A DNA stretch of 64,000 bases from Sesamum alatum (Eukaryota; Streptophyta; Magnoliopsida; Lamiales; Pedaliaceae): positions 4,030,001 through 4,094,000 of the forward strand of contig JACGWO010000003.1 in the NCBI GenBank assembly GCA_034509735.1, written 5' to 3'. Positions 43,857 to 57,700 of the stretch are shown in pieces. Below the pieces are notes generated by a model that was not told where the DNA came from, did not search any database, and saw only the letters and a program-made list of their open reading frames with translations. How positions within the stretch are numbered: the stretch's first letter is position 1; each line of letters starts with the position of its first letter. The translations under genes and the position numbers were made by a program.

Positions 43857-45825
43857 TGGGTAGGCGTGTGGATGGTCCCGGGAGTAGCGCGAATGCGGAA
43901 GCGCGGTATAATTTAAATTACAAAAATTTAAACATGCATAACATATATTAAAATAAACTTGTTCAAGGGGTGTACTCTTGAAACTCTCGGGTGTTTGGTG
44001 TATCTCATGAATAATAAGCATACACAAGAATCATGGAGGCCATAGGATTCTAAAATAAAAGAGGATGAAAAACGTAAACGGAAACCTACCGATTCGTCGT
44101 TTTTCCCTTCTAACCGGTACTCGTGTTGTTCCCCGATTTGCTCTGAGATCTCGTATGGGAGACCCTCTAAATCGTGACACGCAATCCGCCCACGTATCTT
44201 GAACTTCGTGCTAGCGAAAGAACAAGTATTATTTAGGAGAGCACGGATCGATCAAACGTTATTAGTTTAACGAGATCAATCCTCCTTTTGTTCAATTGTT
44301 AGAAAAACAAAGAAACAAGAAAACAATTTTCTTAGAAGAGGAGAGAGAGGTACACGGCCGAGAGAGAGGGAGAGGAGTGCACGAGTGGGTGTGTGTGTGT
44401 GTTTCAAGATTCATCATCTCCTTCAATGTGTGTGCTAAGGAGTATTTATAGAAGAGGAATCTTTCTCCGCTTTAAGTTCCCTACACATTGAAGACTCCAC
44501 TACAAGGTCAAATCCTAGTCAAATCAAGCTTCTTTGGTCAAACCAATAATAGCCATTGATCTCTCCCTTTTAATCTCAACCATTAATTTAATTTAATGGA
44601 ATATTGAAATCCTATTTAAATATTTCAAGGGCAATAAATAAATAAAAATACTTATTCTAAGCTCATTAAATTAATTTTCTAATAAATCTAATTTATTAGA
44701 TAAATTCCTTTTATCTAATAAAAGGAATTAACTCTTCCCAAGAAAATAAGGTCCCGATTAAATCCAATTTAATCGCTCCATTTATCCAAATATTTAATTC
44801 TAAATTAAATACTTTTATGTGTGCGGATTGTGTGTGACTTTTTAGGTTCACCTTCAGCTAGACTTGGTTGGATTCCTAGAATCCGCCCATTACCATGGGT
44901 GGCCATCTAGCAACGGTCCATGGCACTAGAGACTAGGTGAATATAGGGAGATGAACATTTAGGCTCTACAGTACATCTATCCTTCCGTCTACGGTCTCAC
45001 CACTTAGGGTTTAGGGCACGGAAAATGCAGGTACCCATTTTGGACCTAAGTGTCGGTCTGTCCTTTACTAAACGCCCCAAGGGAAACCTTCCCTTCTGTT
45101 CAGTTACTGTGGCCACAGATTTTAGGGACTAGACTCAGAGCATTTATGAGACACAACTGTCAACACCTTTTGACAGGAGACAGATCCTTTCCTGGAAACT
45201 ACTGTCACTTTGTACACCGGAGCTGCACTAGATATGGCTTATGACTACTCAAGTACTTCTTGGCAATCTCTCACCTATCTAAGATACAGCCTTGATATAC
45301 AGGTAAACTCAGCAGTTCCTCAAGTCAAAGGACTTGACTTGTACTGTTGGAACCGGGAACACACGTCATACCTAACCGACCCTACTCAAGGTCCTCCGTA
45401 AGACGGTTCCCGCGAGTCATCTCAGTCAGCTGCTCCCGAGCAGGCCAACTCACTAACACTGCTTAGACGACCCTCGTCACCCGTCGATGAAATACGACAG
45501 CAGATGCTTAGTGCAGGTCTCAAGGGGAATCTCGGTACCCACTTTCGAGATTCCTTGACTTGGAGATTTCCGGACTGATTCGGCGGGACTGATTTCATGG
45601 ACCTACCTTTAAGCGTAGTCCCAGTCCTCGAAATGTGTTTTCAGTCCATGGGCTTTGTTTGCGTAGTGAACAGATATATAAAGAAGATAAAGTGAATACA
45701 AACAAAGTAAATGCCAAATGAATTTCACTTCTTATTCATTAATGATTTATTAAACCCTTGAAATTGTTCAGACATAGGTTATAATTCGCCTACCAAGATT
45801 GGCTACATGATCACCTATTCTAACA
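43857..45825 (-). mobile_element. 3' LTR of copia element 2
   Basis: 1,969 bp, plus-strand start TGGGTAGGCGTGTGGATGG and end CACCTATTCTAACA. It is followed directly by ATCTCCCACTTGACC, whose inverse GGTCAAGTGGGAGAT is the polypurine tract. The partner LTR is at 51405-53366. It shares a conserved internal block with the other LTRs. Confidence 0.9.
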
Positions 45826-45840
45826 ATCTCCCACTTGACC

Positions 45841-48800
45841 TTAAAGCCAATCGCCCATATGCCTAATCCCCATCTTCTCAAGATGTTGCGTATGAGCGCT
45901 CTGCGACATAGGCTTTGTTAGCGGATCTGCTGTGTTGTCTGCTGAGCTGACTCGGTCCATCCGAACGTCACCTCTTCCTACCATTTCTCTTAGAAGGTGG
46001 TAGCGTCTAAGAATGTGTTTCGAATGGTGATGAGATCTCGGTTCCTTTTCTTGCGTTATTGCTCCGTTGTTATCACAAAAGATGACAACGGGCTCGGCGA
46101 TGCTAGGCACCACACCCAACTCTTGGATGTAGTTTCTCATCCAAACCGCTTCCTTGGCAGCTTCTGAAGCTGCTATGTATTCGGCCTTAGTGGTGGAATC
46201 AACAGTGGTTGCTTGCTTGGAACTTTTCCAAGCCACTACTCCTCCATTGAGCCTGAATACATAACTCGATTGAGACTTGGCATCATTGTCATCAGCCTGG
46301 AAGCTAGCATCGCTAAAGCCTTCCAGGATTAGTTCTCCATTGCCATAGACCAAGAACATTTCCTTAGTCCTCCTCAGGTACTTAAGGATGCCCTTAACTG
46401 CATTCCAATGTGCCTCTCTTGCACAAGACTGATATCTGCTTGTTACACTCAAAGTGTAAGCAATGTCAGGTCTGGTGCAGTGGACCACATATTGGATGCT
46501 TCCTACGGCAGAAGCATAGGGGATGATTTTCATCCTTTCAAGTTCCTCATCAGTCTGCGGGACTGTTTCTTGGATAACTTGATCCCATGCCTCATGGGAA
46601 GGAATCCTCATTTGGAGTTGTCCATCCGAAATCTTTTCAGGACTTTCTCCATATACGAGTTTTAGGTGAGGCTTAACATCCTCTTAGATCTGTCCCTGAC
46701 AATCTGGATGCTTAGAATGTAGGAGGCTTCACCCAAATCCTTCATGGAAAATTGAGTTGATAACCATGCTTTTGTGTCACCCAACATTCTAATGTCATTG
46801 CCTATGAGTAGAATGTCATCCACATAAAGCACTAGGAACACTATAGAGCTCCCACTGACCTTCTTGTATACACAAGGGTCGGATTCATTTTTGATGAAGT
46901 CATAACCCCGTATTACTTCATCAAAGCGAATATTCCAGCTTCGGGATGCTTGTTTGAGGCCATAGATGGACTTCTGGAGACGACAGACCTTTTGTTCTTC
47001 TCCAGTGACCATGAAACCCTCCGGCTGATCCATGTAGATCTCTTCCTCAACGAAACCATTGAGGAAAGTCGTTTTCACGTCCATCTGCCATATCTCATAG
47101 TCATACCATGCTGCTATGGCAAACAGGATCCGAATGGATTTAGCCATGGCTACTGGCGAGTAGGTGTCCTCAAAATCGACCTCGGGTCGTTGAGTGTACC
47201 CTTTAGCTACTTGCCTAGCCTTAAATGTTGTGACTTCTCCATCAACACCAAGTTTGCGGTTATAGACCCACTTACAGCCAACTTGCTTAACCCCTTTCGG
47301 TAGGTCTACAAGTCTCCAGACTTGGTTCTCGCTCATGGAGTCCATTTCGGTTTTCATGGCCTCAAGCCATTTCCCGGAGTCGATGTCAGACATCGCTTCT
47401 CTGTATGTCTTAGAATCGTTATCTAGTAGACCGATCGTATTTAGAAAGCCATATCTCACCGAAGGTCGAGACTCTCTAGTTGACTTACGGAGAATAGGAA
47501 CGTCAGTGGTGACTGTGGGCGCTAACTGTATAGGAGCCGGGGGTTCAGGTATGGAGGTTGGCCCTTCCTGAGGCTGTCCTTCATGCCTAGCATGCTGGAC
47601 TTCTCGAGGTTGGTCAGCCCTTCAGGTATCTATCCTGAATCCTCTAAGTGAGGAATCCATGGCTACCTCTGATGACTGGTTTCCATCACTTGATTCTTCA
47701 AGGAACAGTTCATCAGGTTGGATATCTTCTCGAAAGCCTTGTTCCAAGAACACTGCGTTCCTTGAAACAAACACCTTTTGTTCCAAGGGGTCATAAAAGT
47801 AATAACCTGCAGTTTCTTTAGGGTATCCAACGAACCTGCATAAGCTAGACCTGGATTCTAGCTTATCTCCCACTAACCTCTTGACGTATGCGGGGCTACC
47901 CCACACTTTCAAGTAGTTGTAGGACGCAGGCTTGCCGTGCCATATTTCATATGGCGTTTGGGTCAATACACTGGTTGGCGCCATATTTAATAATTTGGCC
48001 GCAGTCTCCAATGCGTAGCCCCAAAAGGACAAGGGCAATTTGGTAAAACTCATCATGGATCGAACCATGTCCAACAGAGTTCAATTTGTCCTTTCAGAGA
48101 CACCATTCAACTGTGGTGTCCCAGGAGGTGTCCATTCAGATATTATACCATTTTCTTTAAGATAATCAAGGAACTCAGTACTAAGGTATTCTCCACCTCG
48201 GTCTGACCGTAGGACTTTAATTTTGCAGTCGGTTTGGTTCTCAACTTCAAGTCTGAATTCTTTAAACCTCTCAAGAGCTTCAGACTTGTACCTCATCAGG
48301 TATACATAACCATACCGTGAATGATCATCGGTGAAGGTTATGAAGTAGGAGAACCCACCTCGGGCCTGCGTCCTTAGTGGTCCACATACGTCTGTATGGA
48401 CCAGGTCCAACAGACCTGTGGCAAGCCTGCTTTGTCCTACAAAGGGCTTCTTGGTCATTTTTCCTCTTAGACAGGATTCACAAGTTGGTAGCTCACTTAA
48501 GTCCCCTACCTCTAGGTTCTTTGAGTCTACCAATCTCTTCATCCTGTCTTGGGATATGTGACCTAGCCTAGAGTGCCACAGTCATGCGTTCCCGTTGTTA
48601 TCTATTTTACGTTTGTGTTGAGCGTTTAGAATGAAGTTCGTTTGTTGTAAGATATAGAACCCATTATTAAGTGTACCAAGTAGATGAGCAATTCCACACC
48701 TCATCAAATAAAAGCAATTTTTATTGATCATAAACTCATATCCACTATTGTCTAACAACGGAATGGAAATGATATTTTTAATCATACTAGGTACATAATA

Positions 48801-49866
48801 AACTTGTTCTAACTCTATACTAATACGATCACTAACCACTAGAGTGGCGGATCCTACTGCTTCTGCCGAGATGGCCTTGCCATTCCCAAGCTTCAGGATC
48901 ATATCCCCGCTACCCAGTTTTCTGCTTCTTTTCAGTACATGCAAATCGTTGCAAATGTGAGCTCCACAGCCGGTATCTAATACCCAAGAGGCAGAGTTAG
49001 TAACCATATTAACCTCAATCACAAAGATACCTTAGTTTGAGAGGAGTTTGGGGCACTCCCTCTTCCAATGCCCTTTCTCACGGCAATTGATACATATGTC
49101 ATATGCCCTCGACTGTTGCTTGGAGACAACCTTCCCCTTTCCTTTGCCTTTCCCCTCTTTGGCAATGGGAACACTTTTAGTGTTTGTAGCTGTTTTGACG
49201 GCTTTTCCCTTTCCCTTCTTCTTTTTCCAACATCCGGCACCCTTGCCTTTCGCCTTGGAAGTCGAAGCACCTCCAAATAATGCCGAAGGCATGGACTTTT
49301 TGGTCGTTGCCTCGTATTGCACCAACATATTGATTAACTCATGAATACCCTTCTCAAGTGTGTTCATGTTATAGTTAACAATAAATTGGTCGAAGGAGGA
49401 TGGGAGAGACTGAAGGATCATATCTATGTACGTCTCATTATCGAGGTCTGCCTTTAGCTCCTCGAGCTTTTCCACTAGGGTAAGCATTTTAACCCCGTGC
49501 TCTTGTACAGAGGATCCTTCGGTCATTTTAGTTCAAAAGAACGCCTTCGTCGCGACATACCTAGTATGCCGGTCCGGGACCGCATAGCAATCCTTAAGGC
49601 GAGCCATAATGGAAGGGACATCGTCTAGCCTTTCATACTGCTTCTGAATCTCATTCGTCATAGAGGCAAGTATGATGCTACGGACCTTCCGGTTATCCTT
49701 ATGCCGACTCTCGAACGTCTCACGTTCTTCTGGTGTGGATCCTTCCGGTAAGGTCCTAGGGAGAGGCTCGTCCATGACGTAGCCTTGATTCTCGTAATCT
49801 AGGACCATCCTTAGGTTGCACAACCAGTCGTTGTAATTTGTTCCATTGAACTTGTTGGTCTCAAGT
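45841..49866 (-). pseudogene. Ty1/copia gag-pol polyprotein, nearly complete but broken
   Basis: On the minus strand in order: gag from about 49866 (ILETNKFNG, FDQFIVNYNMN) with zinc knuckle CINCREKGHWKREC at about 49090-49050; protease LDTGCGAHIC (about 48980); pre-integrase LWHSRLGHIS; integrase HTDVCGPL, FTDDHSRYGYV, PQLNGVSER; reverse transcriptase ARQVAKGYTQ and YVDDILLIGND (about 46830-46800); RNase H ending ADPLTKPM near 45900. All of gag to RT is in one frame, interrupted by single stops at about 49535 (TGA), 49032 (TAA), 48582 (TGA), 48081 (TGA) and 47622 (TGA). Further stops and one frameshift lie at about 46660-46560. The first few gag codons are missing at the junction with repeat X. 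It supplied capsid and enzymes for retrotransposition when intact. Confidence 0.93.
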
Positions 49867-51404
49867 ATGGTTGAGAGTTTGAATGAAAGTCACCCATACA
49901 ATATATGCAAGCAACAACAATATCTAACAATTCAAGCGACACAAGAATTACAGGCAATTCCCAACCTTATATTTTTATTTTCTCAATTTCAAAATACAAG
50001 GAACAAAATTGAACACACCGAACCCTCATTCATTCTCATACAAAAAACGTATAAGCCCTGGGCCAAAACATAAAATACAACATGCACTCAACATCCCCAA
50101 CTTCTGGGAAGAAACTGCCTATAACCTACCACATTTCCTGGACATGTTTGTAGCCACTTTCTGCCATGTAGACAGTCGGTTTTTCAACCCTCAACCGCCA
50201 GTTACATGCTTCCCACATGTTATCTGCTTCAGCCCACACAGCCAATCGCTAAGACTTGACCGCTATCAACAGTCACCAAGACCTGTCGGTCATATGCGCA
50301 CACCGTCTGCCAACCTGCTGAGGAATCCCGAACATCGGGTGCAATCTACATGCACCATCTGTCAATCTGTTGAATGATGCCACACACAAAGCGCTGCTAC
50401 GCGCACCATCTTTCGACTATCCCCGCACATAGGCACCCAGCTCGTCCATGTGCAGATCATGCTCATCTGCTTGTCGACTCCACTAAGTCTCGTACAGATG
50501 CCTCAATGCTATTGAGACACAAGCCTCCAATGCCCACTATGCGAATAATTAACTACCGATTCCCCAAATACACCTAAAGCCTACACACGTACACACCGTT
50601 GTGCAGCCTACTGTGCATCATCACCCAACTTTATTCAACTGGCCAACATGTATGATGTGCTGCCCATCAACCCAATATCATGGTACCAATAATCGCATAT
50701 GCCACGTGTCGTCCCCTATCGATACTCACTGCTGAGTCTTGCACGCATGCCTGTCGCACCTGACCGAACGACATTTCAAGGGGGTATATACTTTTAACCT
50801 ATGATGAATGGACACAAACACGGCGACACGGACATGATACAACAAGACACGGCGACACAAAAAATTTCAAAAATTAGGACACGACACGGCTATATATAAT
50901 ATGTTTTTTTTTTATATAAATTCTAAAGTTTTTCGTAAAATTTATGCAATATGAAAAATATCTATATAATACATAAAATAAGCATGTCTTGTATCGAAAA
51001 TTTTAACCAAAATACATGACTTCAAAAATATACATAATTCGTTTATATTAAAACTATGCAATGAAAAAATTTCTAATCATTTGAATTAGTTAAATTATCA
51101 TGACCATCTCTCAAATTTTTAATAATTTCATCCTAAAGCTTTTAGTTTGAGAGAAGTAAATTATATTTTTTGTTTTTTTATTTAGCCCAAAACTCTTTTT
51201 TTTTAAAAAAAAAATTAAAAACACAATTCAAAACTTTTTAAAATTATAAAAAAATCCTAAACATGTCCAAAACGTGTCGGACACTCCTCAAAAATGTGTC
51301 AGACACGACAACAGGTGTCTCCGACACCGTTTCTTTTTTTTTCTTTACTTTTTTATATTTTCGGACACGCCTATGCTTTGTCCGACACATGTCCCTAAAA
51401 GCCT
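49866..51404. repeat. Direct repeat X, right copy (in place of the copia leader/PBS)
   Basis: It occupies the position between the gag start and the 5' LTR where leader and PBS should be. It matches 42302-43856. No initiator tRNA-Met complement is found next to the LTR edge at 51405. The junction with gag is at AAGTATGGTT|GAGAG; the left copy has GTATGTTTGGAGAG at the equivalent point. Confidence 0.85.
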
Positions 51405-53366
51405 TGGGTAGGCGTGTGGATCATCCCGGGAGTAGCGCGAATGCGGAAGCGCGGTATAATTTAAATTACAAAAATTTAAACATGCATAACATATATTAAA
51501 ATAAACTCGTTCAAAGGGTGTACCCTTGAAACTCCCGATTGTTCGGTGTATCTCATGAATAATAAGCATACACAAGAATCATGGAGGCCATAGGATTCTA
51601 AAATAAAAGAGGACGAAAAACGTAAACGAAAACCTACCGATTCGTCATTTTCCCCTTCTAACCGGTACTCGTGTTGTTCCCCAATTTACTCCAAGATCTC
51701 GTATGGGAGACCCTCTAATTCGTGACACGCAATCCGCCCACGTATCTTGAACTTCGTGCTAGCGAAAGAACAAGTATTATTTAGGAGAGGACGGATCGAT
51801 CAAACGTTATTAGTTCAATTGTTAGAAAAACAAAAGAACAAGAAAATAATTATCTTGGAAGAGGAGAGAGAGGCACACGGCCGAGAGAGAGGGAGAGGAG
51901 TGCACGAGTGGGTGTGTGTGTGTGTGTGTGTTTCAAGATTCATCATCTCGTTCAATGTGTGTGCTAAGGAGTATTTATAGAAGAGGAATCCTTCTCCTCT
52001 TCAAGTTTCCTGCACATTGAAGACTCCACTAAAACTAGGATTTGACCTAGTCAAATCAAGCTTCTTTGGTCAAACCAATAATAGCCATTGATCTCTCCCT
52101 TTTAATCTCAACCATTAATTTAATTTAATGGAATATTAAAATCTTATTTAAATATTCCAAGGGCAATAAATAAATATATTAAATATAAATATTTATTCTA
52201 AGCCCATTAAATTAATTTTCTAATAAATCTAATTTCTTAGATAAATCCTTTTTATCTAATAAAAGGAATTAACTCTTCCCAAGAAAATAAGGACCCGATT
52301 AAATCCAATTTAATCGCTCCATTTCTCCAAATATTTAATTCTAAATTAAATACTTTTATGTGTGCGGATTGTGTGTGACTCTTTAGGTTCACCTTCAGCT
52401 AGACTTGGTTGGATTCCTAGAATCCGTCCGTTACCATCGGTGGCCATCTAGCAACGGTCCATGGCACTAGAGACTAGGTGAATATAGGGGAATGATTATT
52501 TAGGCTCTACAGTACATCTATCCTTCCATCTATGGTCTCACCACTTAGGGTTTAGGGCACGGAAAATGCAGGTACCCATTTTGGACCTAAGTGTTGGTCT
52601 GTCCTTTACTAAACGCCCAAGGGAAACCTTCCCTTCTGTTCAGTTACTGTGGCCACAGATTTTAGGGACTAGACTCAGAGCATTTGTGAGACACAACTGT
52701 CAACACCTTCTGACAGGAGACAGATTCTTTCCTGGAAACTACTGTCACTCTGTACACCGGAGCTGCACTAGATATGGCTTATGACTACTCAAGTACTTCT
52801 TGGCAATCTCTCACCATATCTAAGATACAGCCTTGATATACAGGTAAACTTAGCAGTTCCTCAAGTCAAAGGACTTGATCTGTACTGTTGGAACTGGGAA
52901 CACACGTCATACCTAACCGACCCTACTCAAGGTCCTCCGTAAGACGGTTCCCGCGAGTCACCTCAGTCAGCTGCTCCCTAGCAGGTCAACCCACTAACAC
53001 TACTTAGACGACCCTCGTCACCCGTCAATGAAATACGACAGTAGATGCTTAGTGCAAGTCTTAAGGGGAATCTCGGTACCCACTTTCGAGATTCCTTAAC
53101 TTGGAGATTTTCGGACTGGTTCGGCGGAACTGATTTCATGGACCTACCTCCAAGCATAGTCCCAGTCCCCGAAATGTGTTTTCAGTCCGTGGGCTTTGTT
53201 TGCGTAGCGAACAGATATATAAAACAGATAAAGTAAACACAAACAAAGTAAATGCCAAATGAATTTCACTTCTTATTCATTAATGATTTATTAAAACCTC
53301 GAAATTGTTCAGACATAGATTACAATTCGCCTACTAAGATTGACTACATGGTCACCTATTCTAACA
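51405..53366 (-). mobile_element. 5' LTR of copia element 2
   Basis: 1,962 bp, matching 43857-45825 with scattered changes and a deletion of about 28 bp near 51810. It ends CACCTATTCTAACA, then CGAGG. No 5-bp match to CGAGG is found beside the other LTR (AGCCT at 43852-43856), so a target-site duplication is lacking. (GT)n tracts occur in both copies. Confidence 0.9.
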
Positions 53367-54700
53367 CGAGGTGTGTCCGAACCATGGCCGTGTCCGAACT
53401 GCATCGAATAATTTGTTGGAGTATCCGTGCATTATAGCTTTTAACCTATCCTTATAATTTTCTTCAAGTTAGCCTCATTTTGTCCCTTTGAAAACTATTT
53501 TTAAAAAATTTAAGACCTCCCACTTGAACCAAGAATCTCGTATTCTTATCCTTTTGGGTTGTGATTCAATCACAAACCATCATTAATTGATCCAAATTAA
53601 TTAAAATTTGGGTATGTTTTGTTTAAGATAATCGATCAAATGAATCAATTAATTCATCCCCTTGAATTAATCCCATTTAAATAAAATATGCTTGGTCATA
53701 ATTTTGGTGGAACAAAATAAGTGTACCGTGTTAGAGTAGCCCATAACGTTTATAAAAATCTTCATTTTACAACAATTATACAAAGTATCTTTTATAACCA
53801 TTATGAGAAGTTTTCTTTAATCGTTTTAGAGATCGTCTAGCACTAGTATTGTTTTACCATTACAGAACATTTCTCAATTTTTCAAAAAATAATTCAAATA
53901 AAATAAACTAGTGAAATTCGGGCGGTGCCCAAAAATAATAGTGAAATAATAAAAATATGAAGCAAAAAATAAGCATTCATTTTTTTTCCCATCATATTTA
54001 TAAAAGGAGTTGTCTCCCACTATTTTATCATGATTCCGTCACCCTCTAATGAAAAATTATTTTAATAATTTTTCTGAAAATTATTAATGTTTTCCCTCAA
54101 ATTATTTATAAAAATTATTGATGAAAAAATATTTAAAAACTTTTTTAAAAATTTTCTGATTTTTATAGATTTTTCTAAAAATTACTAAAAAAAATTGTCT
54201 TTTTTTCCTGAAATGATTTATGAAAACTATTGATGCAAAATATTTAAAAACTATTTTTTATATCTTTTTCTATTTTTATGGATTTTTCTGTAATTTATTA
54301 ATTTTTTTAAAAATTATTAAAAACTATTTTTTTCTGAAATTATTGATGAAAATTATTTCCTGCAATTTTCATAAATTTTCTTTATTTTTTTCTTAATTTT
54401 TGTAATTTCCTGAAATTTTCAAGATATTTTTAAAAAAAATCCTGCATACATCATTAATTGTGCTGTATTTTCTATAATTTTTATGCAATTTTTATTATGT
54501 CATTTTAGGAATATTAGGAAATGTTGTGGGATTTCGTACACATTTTAGGAAATAATGATTGAATTATGGAAAATACTGTGATTTAGTACACAATTTAGAA
54601 AAATTGTTGGGATCTAATATACATTTTAGAAAAATATTCTAATTAGTAAAATTCTTGGGATTTAGACCAAATAATTATAATAATTTTTTTCTTTTCTCCT
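53367..54700. other. AT-rich region between copia element 2 and Ptta copy C
   Basis: 53367-53900 includes CTCCCACTTGAACC, like copia internal text, and TCCGTGCATTATAG, like repeat X surroundings. 54050-54680 shows the degenerate TTTTCTGAAATTATT / GGATTTAGTACAC pattern that also precedes Ptta copy B. No gene is seen. Confidence 0.5.
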
Positions 54701-54710
54701 ATACTTATAT

Positions 54711-57700
54711 ATGACTCTTGGTTCGGGTCCTACTTCTCCGGGAGGTGGTTGTAGTTGTGGCCAGGTGGTTCCACCACCTGCTGCTGATGCTTATCATGCT
54801 GCGGAAGTATCGATACGGCCATTCCCACCATTGAAGCCTACTCCAACGTCACAGAGCCCATCGGTGGATCTGGCCACGGCAGCTCCATTAGTCGCGGGAC
54901 CCAACACATCACACGTTGGGCTGTCAGTAACCCCCGATCAGTCCTCACATCCCCCGGCCCGTCCTCCGTAGCACCACCACCACAAGTTGTGCATTAGTAC
55001 ATTAGCCTCTCCGACGCGAGGCAAGGAAAATAAATTGCTTTCAATTTTTTCGTTACATTTATTTTCAAGGGATACTAATAAATTAATTTTTTAGGTCAGG
55101 TTGAGATTCCCACACTGCCTTGGGGCTGTGGTGCGCACCCACTTTTTCCAATCGGTGGCCTAGATATAAGAACATCCTAACAAAACACCAGGACTTCTGA
55201 TTCCATCAGCTAAAGGTAAATAATTATTATTTTCTTTATTAGTTACATCTTTAAGAAAATGTTACTGAAGACTAACAATTTTTTTTTTTGCCTCTCTTGT
55301 TTCTCAGCTCGGTACTACTGGAACTACACCGAAGATGACATGTTCAAAGTCTTCAAAATCTTTGCAGGAAAATACATGCATTGAAAGTTCAGTGAAGCCA
55401 AGAGCGCTGGATCGTTGTGGCTGGCTAATGAGATCTGGTGTCAGCTACAAGAGTACCAGGTCTCCCCCAAGTTCCAAAAGGAGGCTGTGAAGAATAAGGC
55501 CAACCGGGCGGCCAATACGGAATCCAGGGCCACTGTGTACCATGGGGGTCATCATCCGTTGGGATGCAAAAAAGGAAACTGGTAAGGTTTTTCCTTTTTT
55601 TTTTTTTAAATTATGAATAATTAATAAATATGGTTTACTTATTAAATTATGGTCTTATGTTTTCATTTGTTGCACAGGAGTCGCAATTCGGTAGGCCGCT
55701 AAATTAGATGGAGCTCTTCTTCAAATGCTACAAGAAGAAGACCAACAGTAATTGAAGCGGGCCGAGGGTGGAGTAGGTGGCACTAAGTACATCAAAAAAT
55801 AATAGTTTATTAATTGATTGTTTTTTTACTAGTTAACTTTTTCTTATTTCAAGATATCTTTCTGTAGATGGTGGAGGACCAACAAGCCCAGTCACCCGCC
55901 AATGAGCAAGATCTTCATGCTTCTTCAGCAGGCTCCATGGCCTAGATCGAGCAACAATTGTGGATGTTGGCAGTCGGCGGCCCGAACAAGGGTTGTGTAT
56001 TCGGTTTGGGCTTAGGGGCCCACACATCGGTTGCGGGACCATCACAGAGAATTGCACTGCTGCTACCGGCACGGACCCCAGATTCAGACACCATGGAACT
56101 TAAGGACCGTGTTGCGAGGATAGAGGAGATGATGATGTATATGATATGATGGCGCACTTACCCGTCCTTCCAGTGCCCGAGGATTCCCATGTTAGAATAG
56201 GTCACCAGAAAGTCAATGGTATTGGTTGTTCTGAGAACCATTCGTCAATCTGTGAACGAGTAATATTATGTTAATGAATGTAGTAAGGATTCATAGGCAT
56301 GAGTTTGTCTTACTTACTGCTTGCATCGTTACGATGTCACAACAAACGCCCACAGACTAAAATAACATTTCGGGAAATCGGAACTACGCTTGGAGGTAGG
56401 TTCATGAAATCAGTTTCGCCGAATCAGTCTGAAATACTCCAAGTCAAAGGAATCTCGAGACAGGGCATCGAGAATCCATTTGAGACTTGCACTAAGCATC
56501 TGTTGTCGTGTTTCATCGACGGGTGACGAGGATCGTCTAAGCAGTGTTAGTGGGTCGGCCTGCTGGGGAGCGGCCGACTGAGGTGACTCGCGGGAATCGT
56601 CATATGGAAGCCACTCGGGCTTGGTCGGTATGACTCGTATTCCCGGTTCCGATAGTGCGGGATTAGTCCTCGGACTTGAGGATCACGGCAGTCCCCTACA
56701 TACTAAGGTTGTATCTTGGATATGGTGAAATTTGACCGGTTATGTTACATGGTCATCATAAGCCTCGTCCAGTGCAGTCGGAGTATGTAAGAACGGTGTA
56801 TTCCAACATAGGATCTGTCCCCTGCCAAAGGATATGACAGCAAGATCTCCTATGCGCTCGGAGATGGTTTAGACTCACAAAGTCTATGGGCGTAGCACTT
56901 GATGTAGTGGGAAAGGATTTCCTACGTCGAGTTAAACCTATCTCGAGCATTATGCATAGTTGCCTAGTCAAGGATGGGAACCAAGCCCTAGACTAAAGGC
57001 CGGGAGACAGACGACAGTAGGACCGTACCCGTACGTATCGAGCGTCGGTAGGACCGCACCTGCGTATAACTCGGAGCCTAAATGTTCACGCCATAAATTC
57101 ACCTAGTCTCTAGTGCCATGGACCGTTGCTAGATGGCCACCCATGGTAACGGACTACTTTGGTTATGAAATAACAAGAAGTAGGTCCAAGTCTAGCTGAA
57201 AGGTGAACCTAAAGAGTCACACCCGCTACACCAAATGAAAGGGAATTAATTTGGAATTAATTCCGGGAGAAGGTTTAATTTAATGGAATTAAATTATACT
57301 TCTTGGAGATTCAAGCCTCGATGGATTATTTGGGATGATCGGGCTTGAGTTCATAAATTAGATTTATGAATTTTATAAAGCATGGGCTTTCCTTTTAATT
57401 AGATTAAAAGGGTGAATTAATTAATTAGTGGGCTTGGTATATTAAATAGGATTTAATATAAAGTCCATGGGACTATTTAATTTAGAATTAAATAATCCCA
57501 TTCTATGGAATTAATTAATGGGCTTGGTGTATTAAATAGGATTTAATATAAAGTCCATGGACTATTTAAGTTAGAATTAAATAAGTCCTTTCCATTAATT
57601 AATTAATGGCTTAGTATATTAAATATGATTTAATATAAAGTCCATGGGAATATTTAATTTAGAATTAAATAGGCCCATTCCATAAAGCCCATCAAAATGG

